Positions 34,483 through 44,375 of a stretch of 58,879 nt of DNA are shown piece by piece. Source of the DNA: Henriciella sp. (GTDB lineage Bacteria; Pseudomonadota; Alphaproteobacteria; Caulobacterales; Hyphomonadaceae). A program made the position numbers and the translations under genes. Positions within the stretch are counted from its first letter, which is position 1, and each line of letters starts with the position of its first letter. The stretch is from assembly GCA_029238175.1 (NCBI GenBank), contig JAQWGO010000112.1:1-58879 (forward strand), in the 5' to 3' direction. A model generated the notes under the pieces. The model ran no database searches. It saw only the letters and a list, made by a program, of their open reading frames with translations, and was not told the origin of the DNA.

Positions 34483-35883
34483 TTAACTCCCGGAACGCTC
34501 AACCGGTGTACGAGCCGCTAAGCGCGAGACCCGGCGCTCAATTTGGGTAATGATGCCAGACGCAACATCTAACTCAGATGCTTTCTCAATACCCTCAAGA
34601 CCCGGCGATGAATTCACCTCCAAAACCATTGGGCCATCTTTCGATTGCAAAATATCAACGCCTGCAACATTCAACCCTAGAACCTTCGCCGCCCGGACCG
34701 CTGTTTTGCGTTCTGCCACGCTCAATTTGACTGCAAGCGCTGCGCCGCCACGGTGTAGATTTGAACGGAACTCACCCTCAGCCGCCTGACGCTTCATTGC
34801 CGCAATAACCTTGCCGCCAACGACAAGACAGCGAATGTCTGCGCCCGCTGCCTCTTTGACAAAATCTTGGATAAGGAAGTTTGCGTCTAACCCGCGAAAG
34901 GCATCAACAAGGCTTTCAGCCGCCTTCTTCGTCTCAGCCAGAACAACCCCTTTGCCTTGCGTCGAAGATAATAGTTTCAAAACGACTGGCGCTTGGCCAA
35001 CAAGATCAACAAGATCTTTCGTGTCCTTAGGTGAGTGTGCGAATGCCGTAACCGGCATACCAATACCGGCTCTGGCCAAAAGCTGATGGGAGAGCAGTTT
35101 GTCACGCGATCGACCGATCGCATCGGCCTCGTTCAAACACCATGCCCCTGTGGACTGAAACTGGCGCAGCACAGCCATGCCATACTCCGTCATTGACGCG
35201 CCTATGCGAGGAATGATGGCGTCATACTGGGGAAGAACCCGTCCATCATAGTGAACTTCAGCTCGCTCTCTCTCGACCCTTAAATAGCACCGCGATGTGT
35301 TGATCGCATCAATCGTATGCCCGGCCCCGATCGCAGCCTCCATGAGACGAGATGATGAGTAATTATTGGGTTCCCGTGTTAATATTGCGATCTTTAGGCT
35401 TTGCTTCTCCGCGGCTGCTTTTTGCGACTCTTTCGAGTACAACCCATAAGAAAGCTCACCCTGCACAAAGCTTCTATTCGGCGCAATCAAGGCATCTTCA
35501 CCAATCGCTGACCGACCCAGCAACATCCGGTAACTCATCGTCTCGCGATTAGTCAGTGTAATCTGAATACGCTTTCGAACCGATCCAATGACCATATCCG
35601 TGGCGATGACGGGACGGGTCTCAGTTTGCCCGTTCGAGCTGGTAACTTCCCGATCATCGATGATCGGGGCCTCACAAACGCGCTTTAAACGTGGCCGGTC
35701 TGGTGACGGACGTATTGTAAACCTAACATGTTCCACACCGTCAGCATCGCGAAAGCGCTCAACATCATCTGCGTGCAATGCCGATGTACGTGCGCCCGTG
35801 TCTACTTTAGCTTTAAGTGCAGCAAGCCCTAGGTCAGGCAGCGATAGCCACTCCTCCCATCCCAATTCAAGACGTGTACTCAT
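34483..35883 (-). CDS. RimB-RimK fusion: retropepsin-like protease domain plus ATP-grasp ligase
   Basis: About 466 residues. Residues about 5-150 form a RimB-type domain (ATP-dependent zinc protease family, retropepsin-like), with [19 protein letters not shown] and [20 protein letters not shown]. Residues about 165-455 are a RimK ATP-grasp ligase: [80 protein letters not shown] and [17 protein letters not shown]. RimK adds glutamates to the C terminus of ribosomal protein S6; RimB modulates it in pseudomonads, where the genes are separate. ATG 35883 is preferred over GTG 35892 because AGGTG lies six bases upstream. The fusion suggests the two activities work together. Confidence 0.85.
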   Translation of the reverse strand: MSTRLELGWEEWLSLPDLGLAALKAKVDTGARTSALHADDVERFRDADGVEHVRFTIRPSPDRPRLKRVCEAPIIDDREVTSSNGQTETRPVIATDMVIGSVRKRIQITLTNRETMSYRMLLGRSAIGEDALIAPNRSFVQGELSYGLYSKESQKAAAEKQSLKIAILTREPNNYSSSRLMEAAIGAGHTIDAINTSRCYLRVERERAEVHYDGRVLPQYDAIIPRIGASMTEYGMAVLRQFQSTGAWCLNEADAIGRSRDKLLSHQLLARAGIGMPVTAFAHSPKDTKDLVDLVGQAPVVLKLLSSTQGKGVVLAETKKAAESLVDAFRGLDANFLIQDFVKEAAGADIRCLVVGGKVIAAMKRQAAEGEFRSNLHRGGAALAVKLSVAERKTAVRAAKVLGLNVAGVDILQSKDGPMVLEVNSSPGLEGIEKASELDVASGIITQIERRVSRLAARTPVERSGS

Positions 35884-35944
35884 GTCAGGCACCTAAAGCG
35901 TGTTTGGGCCATTTGAACCAATCTCAGCGAAGCACAAGCAGTTT

Positions 35945-36826
35945 TTATGCACTCGCGGTAAGCAAATCAGCCTGCGCCGCATCAATCGCGGCCGCTATAA
36001 TGCCATGCCACTCGCCGCGGCTACCTGCTTCGGCACTTCCGGACGGAAACGTGACAGAACGCGAGGCATTCACACTACCGCCTTCGCGTCGATTTCCGCC
36101 ATCCTTGGCCGGACCGAAGCCCGCCATCGCTTCGGTTGCGCCTGCGCCCTGCGCCCCATAGCCCGGCACCAAGAACAGGGCGTCAGGTGCCAAATCGCGC
36201 AAATGCTTAGCTTCATCTGGTCCGGTGGCCCCGGTCACAAGCATAAGCCCAGACCAACCACTGTCACCCTTCAGCCGTTCCATCATAGGGGCGAGGCTCT
36301 CTACTACGCGCGCATAAAGCGGCGCGCCCTCAAGGTCGCGTGCCTGATAATCAGCGCTGCCCGGGTTACTTGTTCGAGCAAGAACGATCACGCCTTTGCC
36401 AGATTCCTCTGCAGTACGAACATGCGGCTCCAATGTATCCAACCCCATGTACGGGTTCACCGTCAGGGCATCACACTTAAACGGCGCATCGGCAGCTAGG
36501 TAAGCGCTCGCATAACCCTCTGCCGTCGACCCAATATCGCCGCGCTTGGCATCCATGAGCACGATCAATCCTGCTTCAGTCGCAACATCGCAAACATGCG
36601 CCAGTGCTCGCATGCCTTGCCAGCCATGACGCTCAAACAGGCCAGCTTGCGGCTTCACGATCCCTGCACGCCCGGCGACGGCGGCCACAACAGCTTCGCC
36701 CCAAGCCGCCAACCCGTCTGGCGTGTCGCCGCCAAATAGGTCGGGAATACGTCCGCGATGAGGATCGATCCCAACACAAAGCGGGCCATGCTTACGTGTT
36801 GCCGCGATCAGTCTGTCAGCAAACAT
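35945..36826 (-). CDS. pyrF: Orotidine 5'-phosphate decarboxylase (type 2)
   Basis: PyrF makes UMP from OMP, the last step of pyrimidine synthesis. The 293-residue length and GLIVLMDAKRGDIGSTAEGY motif (Asp-x-Lys-x2-Asp catalytic array) are those of the type 2 enzyme. Other conserved parts are LCVGIDPHRGRIPDLF, DALTVNPYMGLDTLEP and LFLVPGYGAQGAG. It follows a serine protease gene with a three-base gap, in a leftward group with a DUF350 gene. Confidence 0.94.
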   Translation of the reverse strand: MFADRLIAATRKHGPLCVGIDPHRGRIPDLFGGDTPDGLAAWGEAVVAAVAGRAGIVKPQAGLFERHGWQGMRALAHVCDVATEAGLIVLMDAKRGDIGSTAEGYASAYLAADAPFKCDALTVNPYMGLDTLEPHVRTAEESGKGVIVLARTSNPGSADYQARDLEGAPLYARVVESLAPMMERLKGDSGWSGLMLVTGATGPDEAKHLRDLAPDALFLVPGYGAQGAGATEAMAGFGPAKDGGNRREGGSVNASRSVTFPSGSAEAGSRGEWHGIIAAAIDAAQADLLTASA

Positions 36827-36829
36827 CGC

Positions 36830-37651
36830 TTAATCCTCTACGCTGCAAGCAACTTTCACCACTTGCAGATTGCGACGCGCATAGTCTGCCTCACGGCCAT
36901 AAGTGTCAGGTGAAAAGCTGCGCGGGCGATCGCCCAAAAGATCAACGCCGGATGCTTTAATGAAGTTCGCGACAGAGTCGGGAGAAGCCGTATAAATGCG
37001 TCCGCGCCTGACACTCTCAGCGACAATGACGCCTCTAACGCGGCCCGTTTCGTCATAGACTGGCCCACCACTGAGCCCGCCTAGCGACCCCATTAGCCCG
37101 CGCGTACGGCCTGTCTCAGCCCACGCCAAAACAGATTCGCTGCTCTGCCGGTTTCCTCTTGAGATCATATTTGAACGCGCCATGAGCCGCGAAGCCGCTT
37201 CGCCGGGCCGCCCCTGCGGATAGCCCACATGGTAACCGTAGGTGCCAATCCGCAGCTCAGAATCGGTATCTAAAGCGACCGGGCTTGGGCTTTGACTTGT
37301 CTCAATTATCGCCAAGTCATTACCCGCCGAAACGGTAACAGACGTCGCCTTCACATATTGCCCCGGCGCAACGAGCAATGAAACTTCACTACAGCCATCA
37401 ACCACGTGTCTAGCCGTCAGCCATTGACCTTGATCATTTACCGCAAAGGCCGTTCCAACACCGCTGCTAGGCGCCGTGACTTGCACCAAAACACGTTCAT
37501 CGAACGCAGATACAGGCGGCAACATCGCCCCTTCCTGAGAGATTGCCTCAGGCGGCGGCGGCGGTGCATCGTCGTTGGAACCCGAAAAAATAACCCATAG
37601 CACAACGCCTAGAGCGAGACCGTAGACAACCCAGTCTGGAATCCACTTCAT
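36830..37651 (-). CDS. Membrane-anchored trypsin-like serine protease
   Basis: 273 residues with one N-terminal TM helix (VVYGLALGVVLWVIF), a Pro-rich linker, and a trypsin-like S1 domain facing the periplasm. The triad is visible: LTARHVVDGCSE (His), AGNDLAIIETS (Asp) and GGLSGGPVYDETG (Ser). There is no PDZ domain, unlike DegP or DegS. It may be a stress or quality-control protease. It is followed three bases later by pyrF and preceded by a DUF350 membrane gene. Confidence 0.85.
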   Translation of the reverse strand: MKWIPDWVVYGLALGVVLWVIFSGSNDDAPPPPPEAISQEGAMLPPVSAFDERVLVQVTAPSSGVGTAFAVNDQGQWLTARHVVDGCSEVSLLVAPGQYVKATSVTVSAGNDLAIIETSQSPSPVALDTDSELRIGTYGYHVGYPQGRPGEAASRLMARSNMISRGNRQSSESVLAWAETGRTRGLMGSLGGLSGGPVYDETGRVRGVIVAESVRRGRIYTASPDSVANFIKASGVDLLGDRPRSFSPDTYGREADYARRNLQVVKVACSVED

Positions 37652-37666
37652 AGCGCTGCTTTGCTC

Positions 37667-38098
37667 CTATATCCGGCCAATATTCGGATCCCACAGACCC
37701 GCAGCCAAGATCATCGCCACGGCAAGCTTGGAGGCAATCAAGACTATCGCCGCGCCAGCTTCGTCATTTTGAATTCTCTGCGGAATGTCACGCAGGATCA
37801 TATCAATGATTCGATAGGTCAAAAGCTGCAGCAGCAAAGACACTGCGCCCCAAATCAACAGATCCAAATATGTAAGGCTAGAGGCCAAGCATGATGCAAT
37901 CGGTATAGCCAAACCAACAATCGCACCCGCCAGCGCGAGACCTGCAGCCCCATTCCCGCCGCGCACCAAGGCTAACTCTTTCCAAGGCGTCAGTAGGATA
38001 TAAATCGTGCTCGCCAGCAGCAGTAAAACGCCCGCCGTACTCGTCATTAGAAGGAAATCAGGAAAGCCCTGCCGGAAGGATTCTAACGTTGCCGTCAT
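37667..38098 (-). CDS. DUF350-family inner-membrane protein
   Basis: About 143 residues with four predicted TM helices, for example MTSTAGVLLLLASTIYILLT and LALAGAIVGLAIPIASCLAS, the layout of DUF350/UPF0719 proteins. Function unknown. The frame opens at GTG 38113; ATG 38098 (MTATLESFRQGF) after GAGAG is the better start. It is first in a probable DUF350-protease-pyrF group. Confidence 0.78.
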   Translation of the reverse strand: MTATLESFRQGFPDFLLMTSTAGVLLLLASTIYILLTPWKELALVRGGNGAAGLALAGAIVGLAIPIASCLASSLTYLDLLIWGAVSLLLQLLTYRIIDMILRDIPQRIQNDEAGAAIVLIASKLAVAMILAAGLWDPNIGRI

Positions 38099-38177
38099 AT
38101 TCGACTCTCTCACCTATGCTCCCACCCATGATTGGTCTAACCATGCCTTGTGATGCGCTCAAGACGGAAGGTTGATT

Positions 38178-38960
38178 ATGCTTCAAGGAAAAACAGCTTT
38201 GGTGACAGGCTCGACAAGCGGAATTGGCCTCGGGATCGCGAAAGCCTTAGCAAAACAAGGCGCTGACATTGTTCTGAGTGGCCTCGCCAGTGATGCAGAA
38301 GCAGACGCATTAAAATCCGAACTTTCTGATAGTTTCGGCGTGAGGGTCGGTTTTTCGGGCGCAAACCTCACCGACCCCGACGCGATCGAAGGTATGATGG
38401 GCTATGTGGCACGCGATTTCGGCGGCGCAGATATCCTCGTGAACAATGCCGGCGTGCAGCATGTTGCGCCAATTGAAGACTTTCCGGTCTCGCGCTGGGA
38501 TTTGATTATTTCACTCAACCTTTCGGCTGCCTTTCACACCACACGTATGGCGATTTCAGGCATGAAGGAAAAAGGCTGGGGCCGCATCATTAACACCGCT
38601 TCGGCCCACGCACTCGTCGCTTCACCTTACAAAGCCGCTTATGTCGCCGCAAAACATGGCATCGCGGGTCTAACTAAAGTCGTCGCACTCGAAGGTGCCG
38701 AACACGGCGTACGCTGCAACGCCATCTGTCCCGGCTATGTCTATACACCGCTCGTAGAAGGTCAGGTTGCCGATACAGCTAAAGCCCGCGGCATGACTGA
38801 AGAAGAAGTGAAACGCGACGTCCTTTTGGCTGCCCAACCAACAAAAGAGTTCGTCACCACTGAACAGATTGGCGACATGGCTGTATTCTTATGCTCGGCT
38901 GGCGGCGCGAGTATGAATGGTTCAATCATTCAAATGGATGGCGGTTGGACCGCACAATAA
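38178..38960 (+). CDS. bdhA: 3-hydroxybutyrate dehydrogenase
   Basis: An SDR that interconverts D-3-hydroxybutyrate and acetoacetate with NAD, used in PHB breakdown. Subfamily-specific residues are abundant: LVTGSTSGIGLGIAKALAKQ, NNAGVQHVAPIEDFPVSRWD, RIINTASAHALVASPYKAAY, VAAKHGIAGLTKVVALE and CNAICPGYVYTPLVEGQ. The catalytic Ser, Tyr and Lys are in place. The true start is ATG 38178 (MLQGKTALV), six bases after GGAAGG. The next gene follows after 13 bases. Confidence 0.92.
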   Translation: MLQGKTALVTGSTSGIGLGIAKALAKQGADIVLSGLASDAEADALKSELSDSFGVRVGFSGANLTDPDAIEGMMGYVARDFGGADILVNNAGVQHVAPIEDFPVSRWDLIISLNLSAAFHTTRMAISGMKEKGWGRIINTASAHALVASPYKAAYVAAKHGIAGLTKVVALEGAEHGVRCNAICPGYVYTPLVEGQVADTAKARGMTEEEVKRDVLLAAQPTKEFVTTEQIGDMAVFLCSAGGASMNGSIIQMDGGWTAQ

Positions 38961-38973
38961 AAAGGCTGATCAA

Positions 38974-39891
38974 ATGACAAGGCACACGCAGGCGCAAGTT
39001 GATGAGTGGCGAAACGAAGGCGCTATCCTATTGGATCAGTTTCTAACACCGGATGAAATCAAGCCGTGTTTCGATGACATGCGTGCCCTTTATGGCAAGC
39101 GCACACCGGATCAGATGGTTGAACGCAAGGATGACCATCACGGACAGGTCGGCACATTCAGCATGGATCAATTCCGAAACAATGAAGACATGCCGTTCGA
39201 CTGCTCACCGGCTCTAAACTTGCTTGGCCTAAGTCCCACCCTCATCGCGATGGCCAAAGACGCGCTAGGCACCGATGATGTCCGCCTCTACCAATCCCAT
39301 ACATGGGCCAAATATACCGGAACTGCAGATTATGAGCAGCCGTTTCATTGCGACTTCAAAAACCACACGCTGACCGTCCCATCTGAAGACGCGATCGGTC
39401 GCACGATAAACTTCATGATTTATCTCACCGACGTGACAGAAAACCACGGCGCGATCTCTTATGTGCCATTGTCAGACAGCGACCCGATCACGGGACCGAA
39501 TCGCGAGATGTTCTTGGACACTGATATCGAAACGCAGCATCGGCTCAAACAAGTCGAGAAACGCGGCGTTGGCAAAGCAGGCTCAGTTTTTGCCTATGGC
39601 ATTGATGTCTATCATCGCGGCATGAATCTAACTGTTCCGGATGGATGCAGGTACACACTCACTGCCAGTTATAAGGCTGCTGGAAATGATATGATCGGCT
39701 GGTCGGCTTGGCCGCATTCTTTCATGAAACCTTGGCACCTATTGATTGACAATGCCGATCCAGAACAGTTGGCCTGCCTAGGTATTCCTAGGCCTGGAGA
39801 TCCATTCTGGACACCAAGAACCATTGAACGCGCAAAGCTACGCTGGCCGAACTGGAACATGGACCCATACGAACATCGCACACGGGCCTGA
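38974..39891 (+). CDS. Phytanoyl-CoA dioxygenase (PhyH) family protein
   Basis: A 305-residue Fe(II)/2-oxoglutarate oxygenase. Iron ligands are seen in EQPFHCDFKNHTL (His-x-Asp) and GIDVYHRGMNLTVP (distal His); the following RYTLTASYKAA supplies the 2-oxoglutarate Arg. PhyH enzymes hydroxylate varied small molecules such as fatty acyl-CoA, ectoine or antibiotics; the substrate is unknown. The start is ATG 38974 (MTRHTQAQVDEW). It probably shares a transcript with bdhA, 13 bases upstream. Confidence 0.82.
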   Translation: MTRHTQAQVDEWRNEGAILLDQFLTPDEIKPCFDDMRALYGKRTPDQMVERKDDHHGQVGTFSMDQFRNNEDMPFDCSPALNLLGLSPTLIAMAKDALGTDDVRLYQSHTWAKYTGTADYEQPFHCDFKNHTLTVPSEDAIGRTINFMIYLTDVTENHGAISYVPLSDSDPITGPNREMFLDTDIETQHRLKQVEKRGVGKAGSVFAYGIDVYHRGMNLTVPDGCRYTLTASYKAAGNDMIGWSAWPHSFMKPWHLLIDNADPEQLACLGIPRPGDPFWTPRTIERAKLRWPNWNMDPYEHRTRA

Positions 39892-40056
39892 GCCTAAATG
39901 ATTCTGAATGTTATTATGTCCGTACACGTACGATACGCGGCGATCTCTGCGGAATAAATAACATATCCTTTGGCGGAAAAGGTGTTGATTGCTGAGTTCT
40001 CTTCGCCTAGCGAGCACCCAACACTGGCGGGTCGCCGGGTTGCTTGAGAGACTGAC

Positions 40057-41097
40057 ATGACGCTTGCTGGCTATGAAGTTTTCGCAATCATTGGGTTTTT
40101 GTTCGCGGCCTACGCCGTGATTGCCAACGATTCCATTCAAACGCTGGGGACGTTCTTAGCGTCAAACTCGCATAGACCTTGGTGGGTGCTTTGGTTGTTC
40201 GCGGCTGGAATCATGGTGGCTGCGCTTTTGTTTCAGCTATTCTATGGCGGCGACATTGCTGACGGAAAACTAAACAAACTCCCCTATCCTGAAGGTGGCA
40301 TTAAGTGGTGGCACGCTTTGCCGCCGCTGGTCCTCCTGTTTCTAACGCGCTTTGGCATCCCGGTATCAACAACCTTCCTCGTCTTAACAGTCTTTGCCCT
40401 TTCAGGTGGCGCTGAGACGGATGGTGTGATGACAAAAATGCTCATCAAATCGCTAACTGGATACGTCGTTGCGTTCGCAACCGGAGCCCTGATTTGGCTC
40501 GCGATTTCCCGCATATGGGAAGGCTGGGTTGGCCGCACACGTGACGATGATGAGCGGCTGCACCCAATCTGGACCCTGTTCCAGTGGTCAACAACAGGTT
40601 TCCTTTGGTGGACTTGGCTACTGCAGGACTTTGCCAACATCTTCGTATTCCTACCACGTACACCAGTCCTAGACGCCGATGGCGCGGTCACGGCGATGAC
40701 ATTTGCCCCAGCATCCATCATATTCGGCACTGTCGTGATGGTCTTGATGATGGCGTATATTTTTAGAATGCGCGGTGGTGGAATTCAGAAAATCGTTCTG
40801 TCAAAAACCCACACGACAGATATTCGCGCTGCGACGATTGTTGACCTGATCTACGCAATTGTCCTGTTCTATTTCAAAGAACTGAACGACGTTCCAATGA
40901 GCACAACATGGGTCTTCCTAGGCTTGCTTGCTGGACGCGAGATGGCGATCTCTCTTGTCACCGCATTACGCGAAAAAACAGACGCCTTCAAAGATGTTGG
41001 CAGCGATGCAGGCAGAGCCTTTATTGGCCTTCTGATCAGCGTCCTCCTCGCCGTTGGCGTTCCATATATCGCGACGGGAATTCTGCCGAATTTCTAA
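40057..41097 (+). CDS. Divergent PiT-like membrane transporter
   Basis: 346 residues with about eight TM helices. Two inverted-looking halves carry PiT-like motifs: YAVIANDSIQTLGTFLASN with GIPVSTTFLVLTVFALSGG in the first, and KELNDVPMSTTWVFLGLLAG in the second. The phosphate permease family normally has GANDVANA and PVSTTH motifs, so this is a distant relative rather than a standard PitA. Phosphate, sulfate or another anion are possible substrates. It is monocistronic, with ATG 40057 and a strong terminator after it at 41124. No phoU-like partner gene precedes it. Confidence 0.6.
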   Translation: MTLAGYEVFAIIGFLFAAYAVIANDSIQTLGTFLASNSHRPWWVLWLFAAGIMVAALLFQLFYGGDIADGKLNKLPYPEGGIKWWHALPPLVLLFLTRFGIPVSTTFLVLTVFALSGGAETDGVMTKMLIKSLTGYVVAFATGALIWLAISRIWEGWVGRTRDDDERLHPIWTLFQWSTTGFLWWTWLLQDFANIFVFLPRTPVLDADGAVTAMTFAPASIIFGTVVMVLMMAYIFRMRGGGIQKIVLSKTHTTDIRAATIVDLIYAIVLFYFKELNDVPMSTTWVFLGLLAGREMAISLVTALREKTDAFKDVGSDAGRAFIGLLISVLLAVGVPYIATGILPNF

Positions 41098-41123
41098 GAA
41101 CGCCACAAAATACAAACAATAAA

Positions 41124-41154
41124 AAAAGCCCCGCACGCCATGTCCGGGGCTTTT
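41124..41154. terminator. Bidirectional terminator between the PiT-like gene and purA
   Basis: Stem AAAAGCCCCG (41124-41133) with CGGGGCTTTT (41145-41154). A T-run follows on the plus strand (CTTTTT), and an A-run upstream gives a T-run on the minus strand, so it can end both convergent genes. Confidence 0.9.
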
Positions 41155-41175
41155 CTTTTTTACCAAACCGTCGGG

Positions 41176-42474
41176 CTAACCGCGTTCGAATGGATCGCGC
41201 ATCAAGATGACATCTTCGCGTTCCGGAGATGTCGAGACGAGCGCGCAGGGCTTGCCTACAAGCTCTTCAAGGCGGCGAACATATTTAACAGCCTGAGCCG
41301 GCAAATCGTTCCAAGAGCGCGCGCCGCGTGTCGAATCTGACCATCCGGGCATGCTCTCATAAACGGGCTTCACCTTGGCTTGGGCCGCAGCGGTTGCTGG
41401 CAGGTAATCCATGACCGCGCCGTCGACGTCATAACCAACGCAGATTTTCAGTTCGTCCATACCATCAAGCACATCCAGCTTCGTTAGCGCGATACCGTCT
41501 ACGCCAGAAACCGCGCAGGCTTGGCGTACCATAACCGCATCGAACCAGCCGCAGCGACGCGCACGGCCCGTAACGGTACCAAATTCATGGCCGCGCTCAC
41601 CCAAACCCTGACCGACTTCATCAGTCAGCTCTGTGGGGAACGGCCCTGCGCCAACGCGGGTCGTATAAGCTTTTGCCAATCCAAGCACATAAGAAATCGC
41701 GCGAGGGCCAAGACCCGTCCCGGCTGAGGCCTGACCTGCGACCACGTTTGAAGACGTTACGAATGGGTATGTCCCATGATCAACATCAAGCATAACGCCC
41801 TGCGCACCTTCAAACAGGATACGGCGACCAAGTTTCTCACTCTCGCCAAGAACTTTCCAAGCGGGGCCCGCAAAGGCCAAGACTTGCGGCGCAATCTCCA
41901 ACAATTGAGCCTTGAGTGCAGCGGCGTCAGGGGCTTCCAAGCCCAAACCGATCCGCAACGGCGCGTGATGCGCAATCAAACGCTCCAGCTTTTGATCCAG
42001 CGCCTCTTCGTCAGCCAAATCAGCGACACGGATGGCCCGGCGGCCAACCTTATCTTCATAGGCTGGGCCGATGCCGCGTTTCGTTGTGCCAATCTTCGCG
42101 CCGTCGCTGGCTGCGCCTTCGCGCGCCGCGTCCAAATCTTTATGCCAAGGCAAGATCAAACATGCTGTTTCAGCAAGCAAAAGATCATCCGGCGTCAAAT
42201 TGATGCCAGCCTTCGCCATACCCTCAAGTTCGGAAAGTAATTGCCAAGGGTCCACGACGACACCGTTACCAATTACGGATAATTTCCCGCCGCGAACGAC
42301 GCCTGAAGGCAATAGATTCAGCTTATAAACTTCGCCATCGATAACCAGTGTATGGCCTGCATTATGTCCGCCTTGAAACCGGGCAATGACGTCTGCGCGA
42401 TGCGACAGCCAATCAACAATCTTGCCTTTACCTTCATCACCCCATTGGGCGCCGACAACGACTACACCTGCCAT
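41176..42474 (-). CDS. purA: Adenylosuccinate synthetase
   Basis: PurA joins IMP and aspartate using GTP on the way to AMP. From ATG 42474 the product has 432 residues, the family length. AGGAG sits ahead of this ATG. The frame runs 44 codons further upstream without homology. Motifs: [75 protein letters not shown] and [12 protein letters not shown]. It stands alone on the minus strand. Confidence 0.97.
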   Translation of the reverse strand: MAGVVVVGAQWGDEGKGKIVDWLSHRADVIARFQGGHNAGHTLVIDGEVYKLNLLPSGVVRGGKLSVIGNGVVVDPWQLLSELEGMAKAGINLTPDDLLLAETACLILPWHKDLDAAREGAASDGAKIGTTKRGIGPAYEDKVGRRAIRVADLADEEALDQKLERLIAHHAPLRIGLGLEAPDAAALKAQLLEIAPQVLAFAGPAWKVLGESEKLGRRILFEGAQGVMLDVDHGTYPFVTSSNVVAGQASAGTGLGPRAISYVLGLAKAYTTRVGAGPFPTELTDEVGQGLGERGHEFGTVTGRARRCGWFDAVMVRQACAVSGVDGIALTKLDVLDGMDELKICVGYDVDGAVMDYLPATAAAQAKVKPVYESMPGWSDSTRGARSWNDLPAQAVKYVRRLEELVGKPCALVSTSPEREDVILMRDPFERG

Positions 42475-42623
42475 GTTTGAAACTCCTTTGGCGGAACCGC
42501 CGCCACAGACCCCGTTTGGCTCGTAAAAGCAAGAGGCAGGTCGCGGCAAATACGACTTAAATCGATAAAATTGCACCGATTGGTTTATCCGTATCCGAAC
42601 AAACATTTGTTATCTCAGCGATT

Positions 42624-43451
42624 ATGAGGGCACCGAATTTACTCCAAACACCAGCATGGTTGCGCATGTCTGCAGCAATTGCAGGCGCGGCGCTATGCGT
42701 ATCGCTTCCATCAATCAGCGGCGTCATTGACCGCCCGCACTATAAAGTCGACGGAATGGTGATCGTTTGGGCCGCGGATTCAGGCGGCAACACGCCGATC
42801 GCGTCTGACTTTATTCTAGAAGACGGCGGCGCGAATACCGATCTGATCAGCACGGACGTCCATACGGTCGTCACCGGAACACTTGATGCGTTAGATGAGA
42901 GCTTTGCCGATGGTTACGGTGCCGCGTTGCGGATACAGCGTCCGGGGCAAAACACGCGCCAGGGCGACCGTTTCACATCCGCCGATGATACGCTGAACGC
43001 ATTCGAAATTCGCAATAATACTGATGTTCGAACTATTCGTAGTGAAATCGAATCTAGCTTTTTCGTTGCTTCAAACAAAGCATTCAACATCGACGTTGTC
43101 GCCAGCAGCCTTGGCGACCCGGCTGACCTAAATCTAATCCGGCTCCGCATGCGTCTTGATAGAACAGGTACTGACGGCGGACTTTCCTACGGAACATCTG
43201 CGCAGTTCCCCCATTCCGGCAACAGCAACACAGCGGGCCTGCAATGGACGAACTATCGCCGTCTGTCAGCCATCACGACAAACCAGGATATATTCCGCGG
43301 AAACCGCCGCACGGCTGCGAGTGTTGGCACAATCGCTGACCAGTCCGTCCGCTTCGATCTCGATTACCGCTGGAACACCGGCAATATCGACCTCAGTGAA
43401 GGTACTTTCGATGTAGAGGCGCAGGTCGACTACACCGTCTACATTCCGTAA
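42624..43451 (+). CDS. Secreted protein of unknown function
   Basis: Not recognised. 275 residues with a probable signal peptide (a charged start, then MSAAIAGAALCVSLPSISG). The mature part is beta-strand prone and rich in Asn, Thr, Asp and Arg, without Cys, for example DGMVIVWAADSGGNTPIASD, DDTLNAFEIRNNTDVRTIRS and FDVEAQVDYTVYIP at the end. The pattern suggests an extracellular or periplasmic beta-sandwich, perhaps a surface or fimbria-like subunit, but this is speculation. It is divergent from purA (149-base gap); its stop abuts that of the convergent acyltransferase gene. Confidence 0.6.
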   Translation: MRAPNLLQTPAWLRMSAAIAGAALCVSLPSISGVIDRPHYKVDGMVIVWAADSGGNTPIASDFILEDGGANTDLISTDVHTVVTGTLDALDESFADGYGAALRIQRPGQNTRQGDRFTSADDTLNAFEIRNNTDVRTIRSEIESSFFVASNKAFNIDVVASSLGDPADLNLIRLRMRLDRTGTDGGLSYGTSAQFPHSGNSNTAGLQWTNYRRLSAITTNQDIFRGNRRTAASVGTIADQSVRFDLDYRWNTGNIDLSEGTFDVEAQVDYTVYIP

Positions 43452-44339
43452 TTAGTTGAAAATCGCTGGCGGCTTAGCAACGAACTTCGCTTCGGCGCGG
43501 GCGATTGCAGACTGCATATGTTCGGGCGCCATGCCATAAGTCTGCTCTCGCAAGAATGCCATTAAGTCGTGGCGTTTACCTGCCCCGGCTAAATCATTTG
43601 CCGCGATTGTCTGGCCAATATGAACTGGCATAACCGTGCCGATGCGCCGCTTCACTTCCCGGAAGACTAAAGCAAGACGAAGCTCAATCGACATATGGCT
43701 TGCCCATTGAAACAGGCGGGAGTTTTGACCTTCAAAGAAAATCGGCGTCACAGCGGCGCCGCTGCGGGTGATCAGCTTCGCGGTGAATGGCTTCCACGCA
43801 TCATCAACAGCCGCCTTCTCAAACGGCGTGGGTGACGTCGATACGCCGCCCGCCGGAAAGACGATGATACATTCGCCATTCTTCAGTCGCTCAAGGCTCT
43901 CTGCCCGTGTCGCTATGTTCGTTTTTTGCGCCTCTTTCGTGCGCGCAAAATCAATCGGCAATAGCCAATCACTCGCCTCAGGCGCACCATCCAGAACGGC
44001 ATTCGTCAAAACTTTGAAGTCTGTTCGACGCAGCGAGATAAGCCATGAGATAAGCAATCCATCCAGAACGCCGAATGGATGGTTTGCAACAACAACAAGC
44101 GGTCCGGTGGCCGGAATTTGCGCCAAATGACCTGCATTGAATTGCACGTCTAGCTCGAGCAGCTTCACCGCCGCCGCAAAAAACGGCTCATGCGCCAGAT
44201 CAGCCCGGTATGTCTCATATAATTTTTGAAGCGTCGGCTGGCCCGATACTTTTTCAATCGCCCGCACCATGCCCCGTTTAAAAGGATGCTCGAAATAGGG
44301 CGCGTAAGAAAGCTGCGGCGTTTCAGTCATGAATGACAA
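43452..44339 (-). CDS. Lysophospholipid acyltransferase family protein
   Basis: 295 residues of the PlsC-like acyltransferase superfamily. Motif I is VVVANHPFGVLDGLLISWLI (His-x4-Asp); FPAGGVSTSP takes the place of motif III, FPEGTR. Such proteins acylate lysophosphatidic acid, lyso-ornithine lipid or similar acceptors at the inner membrane face. The acceptor is not evident. The gene stands upstream of nothing co-oriented except the J-domain gene, which ends 36 bases before its start. Confidence 0.82.
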   Translation of the reverse strand: MSFMTETPQLSYAPYFEHPFKRGMVRAIEKVSGQPTLQKLYETYRADLAHEPFFAAAVKLLELDVQFNAGHLAQIPATGPLVVVANHPFGVLDGLLISWLISLRRTDFKVLTNAVLDGAPEASDWLLPIDFARTKEAQKTNIATRAESLERLKNGECIIVFPAGGVSTSPTPFEKAAVDDAWKPFTAKLITRSGAAVTPIFFEGQNSRLFQWASHMSIELRLALVFREVKRRIGTVMPVHIGQTIAANDLAGAGKRHDLMAFLREQTYGMAPEHMQSAIARAEAKFVAKPPAIFN

Positions 44340-44375
44340 AATGGTGCCGTTTTACAAAACTGACAAGAAAACAGG

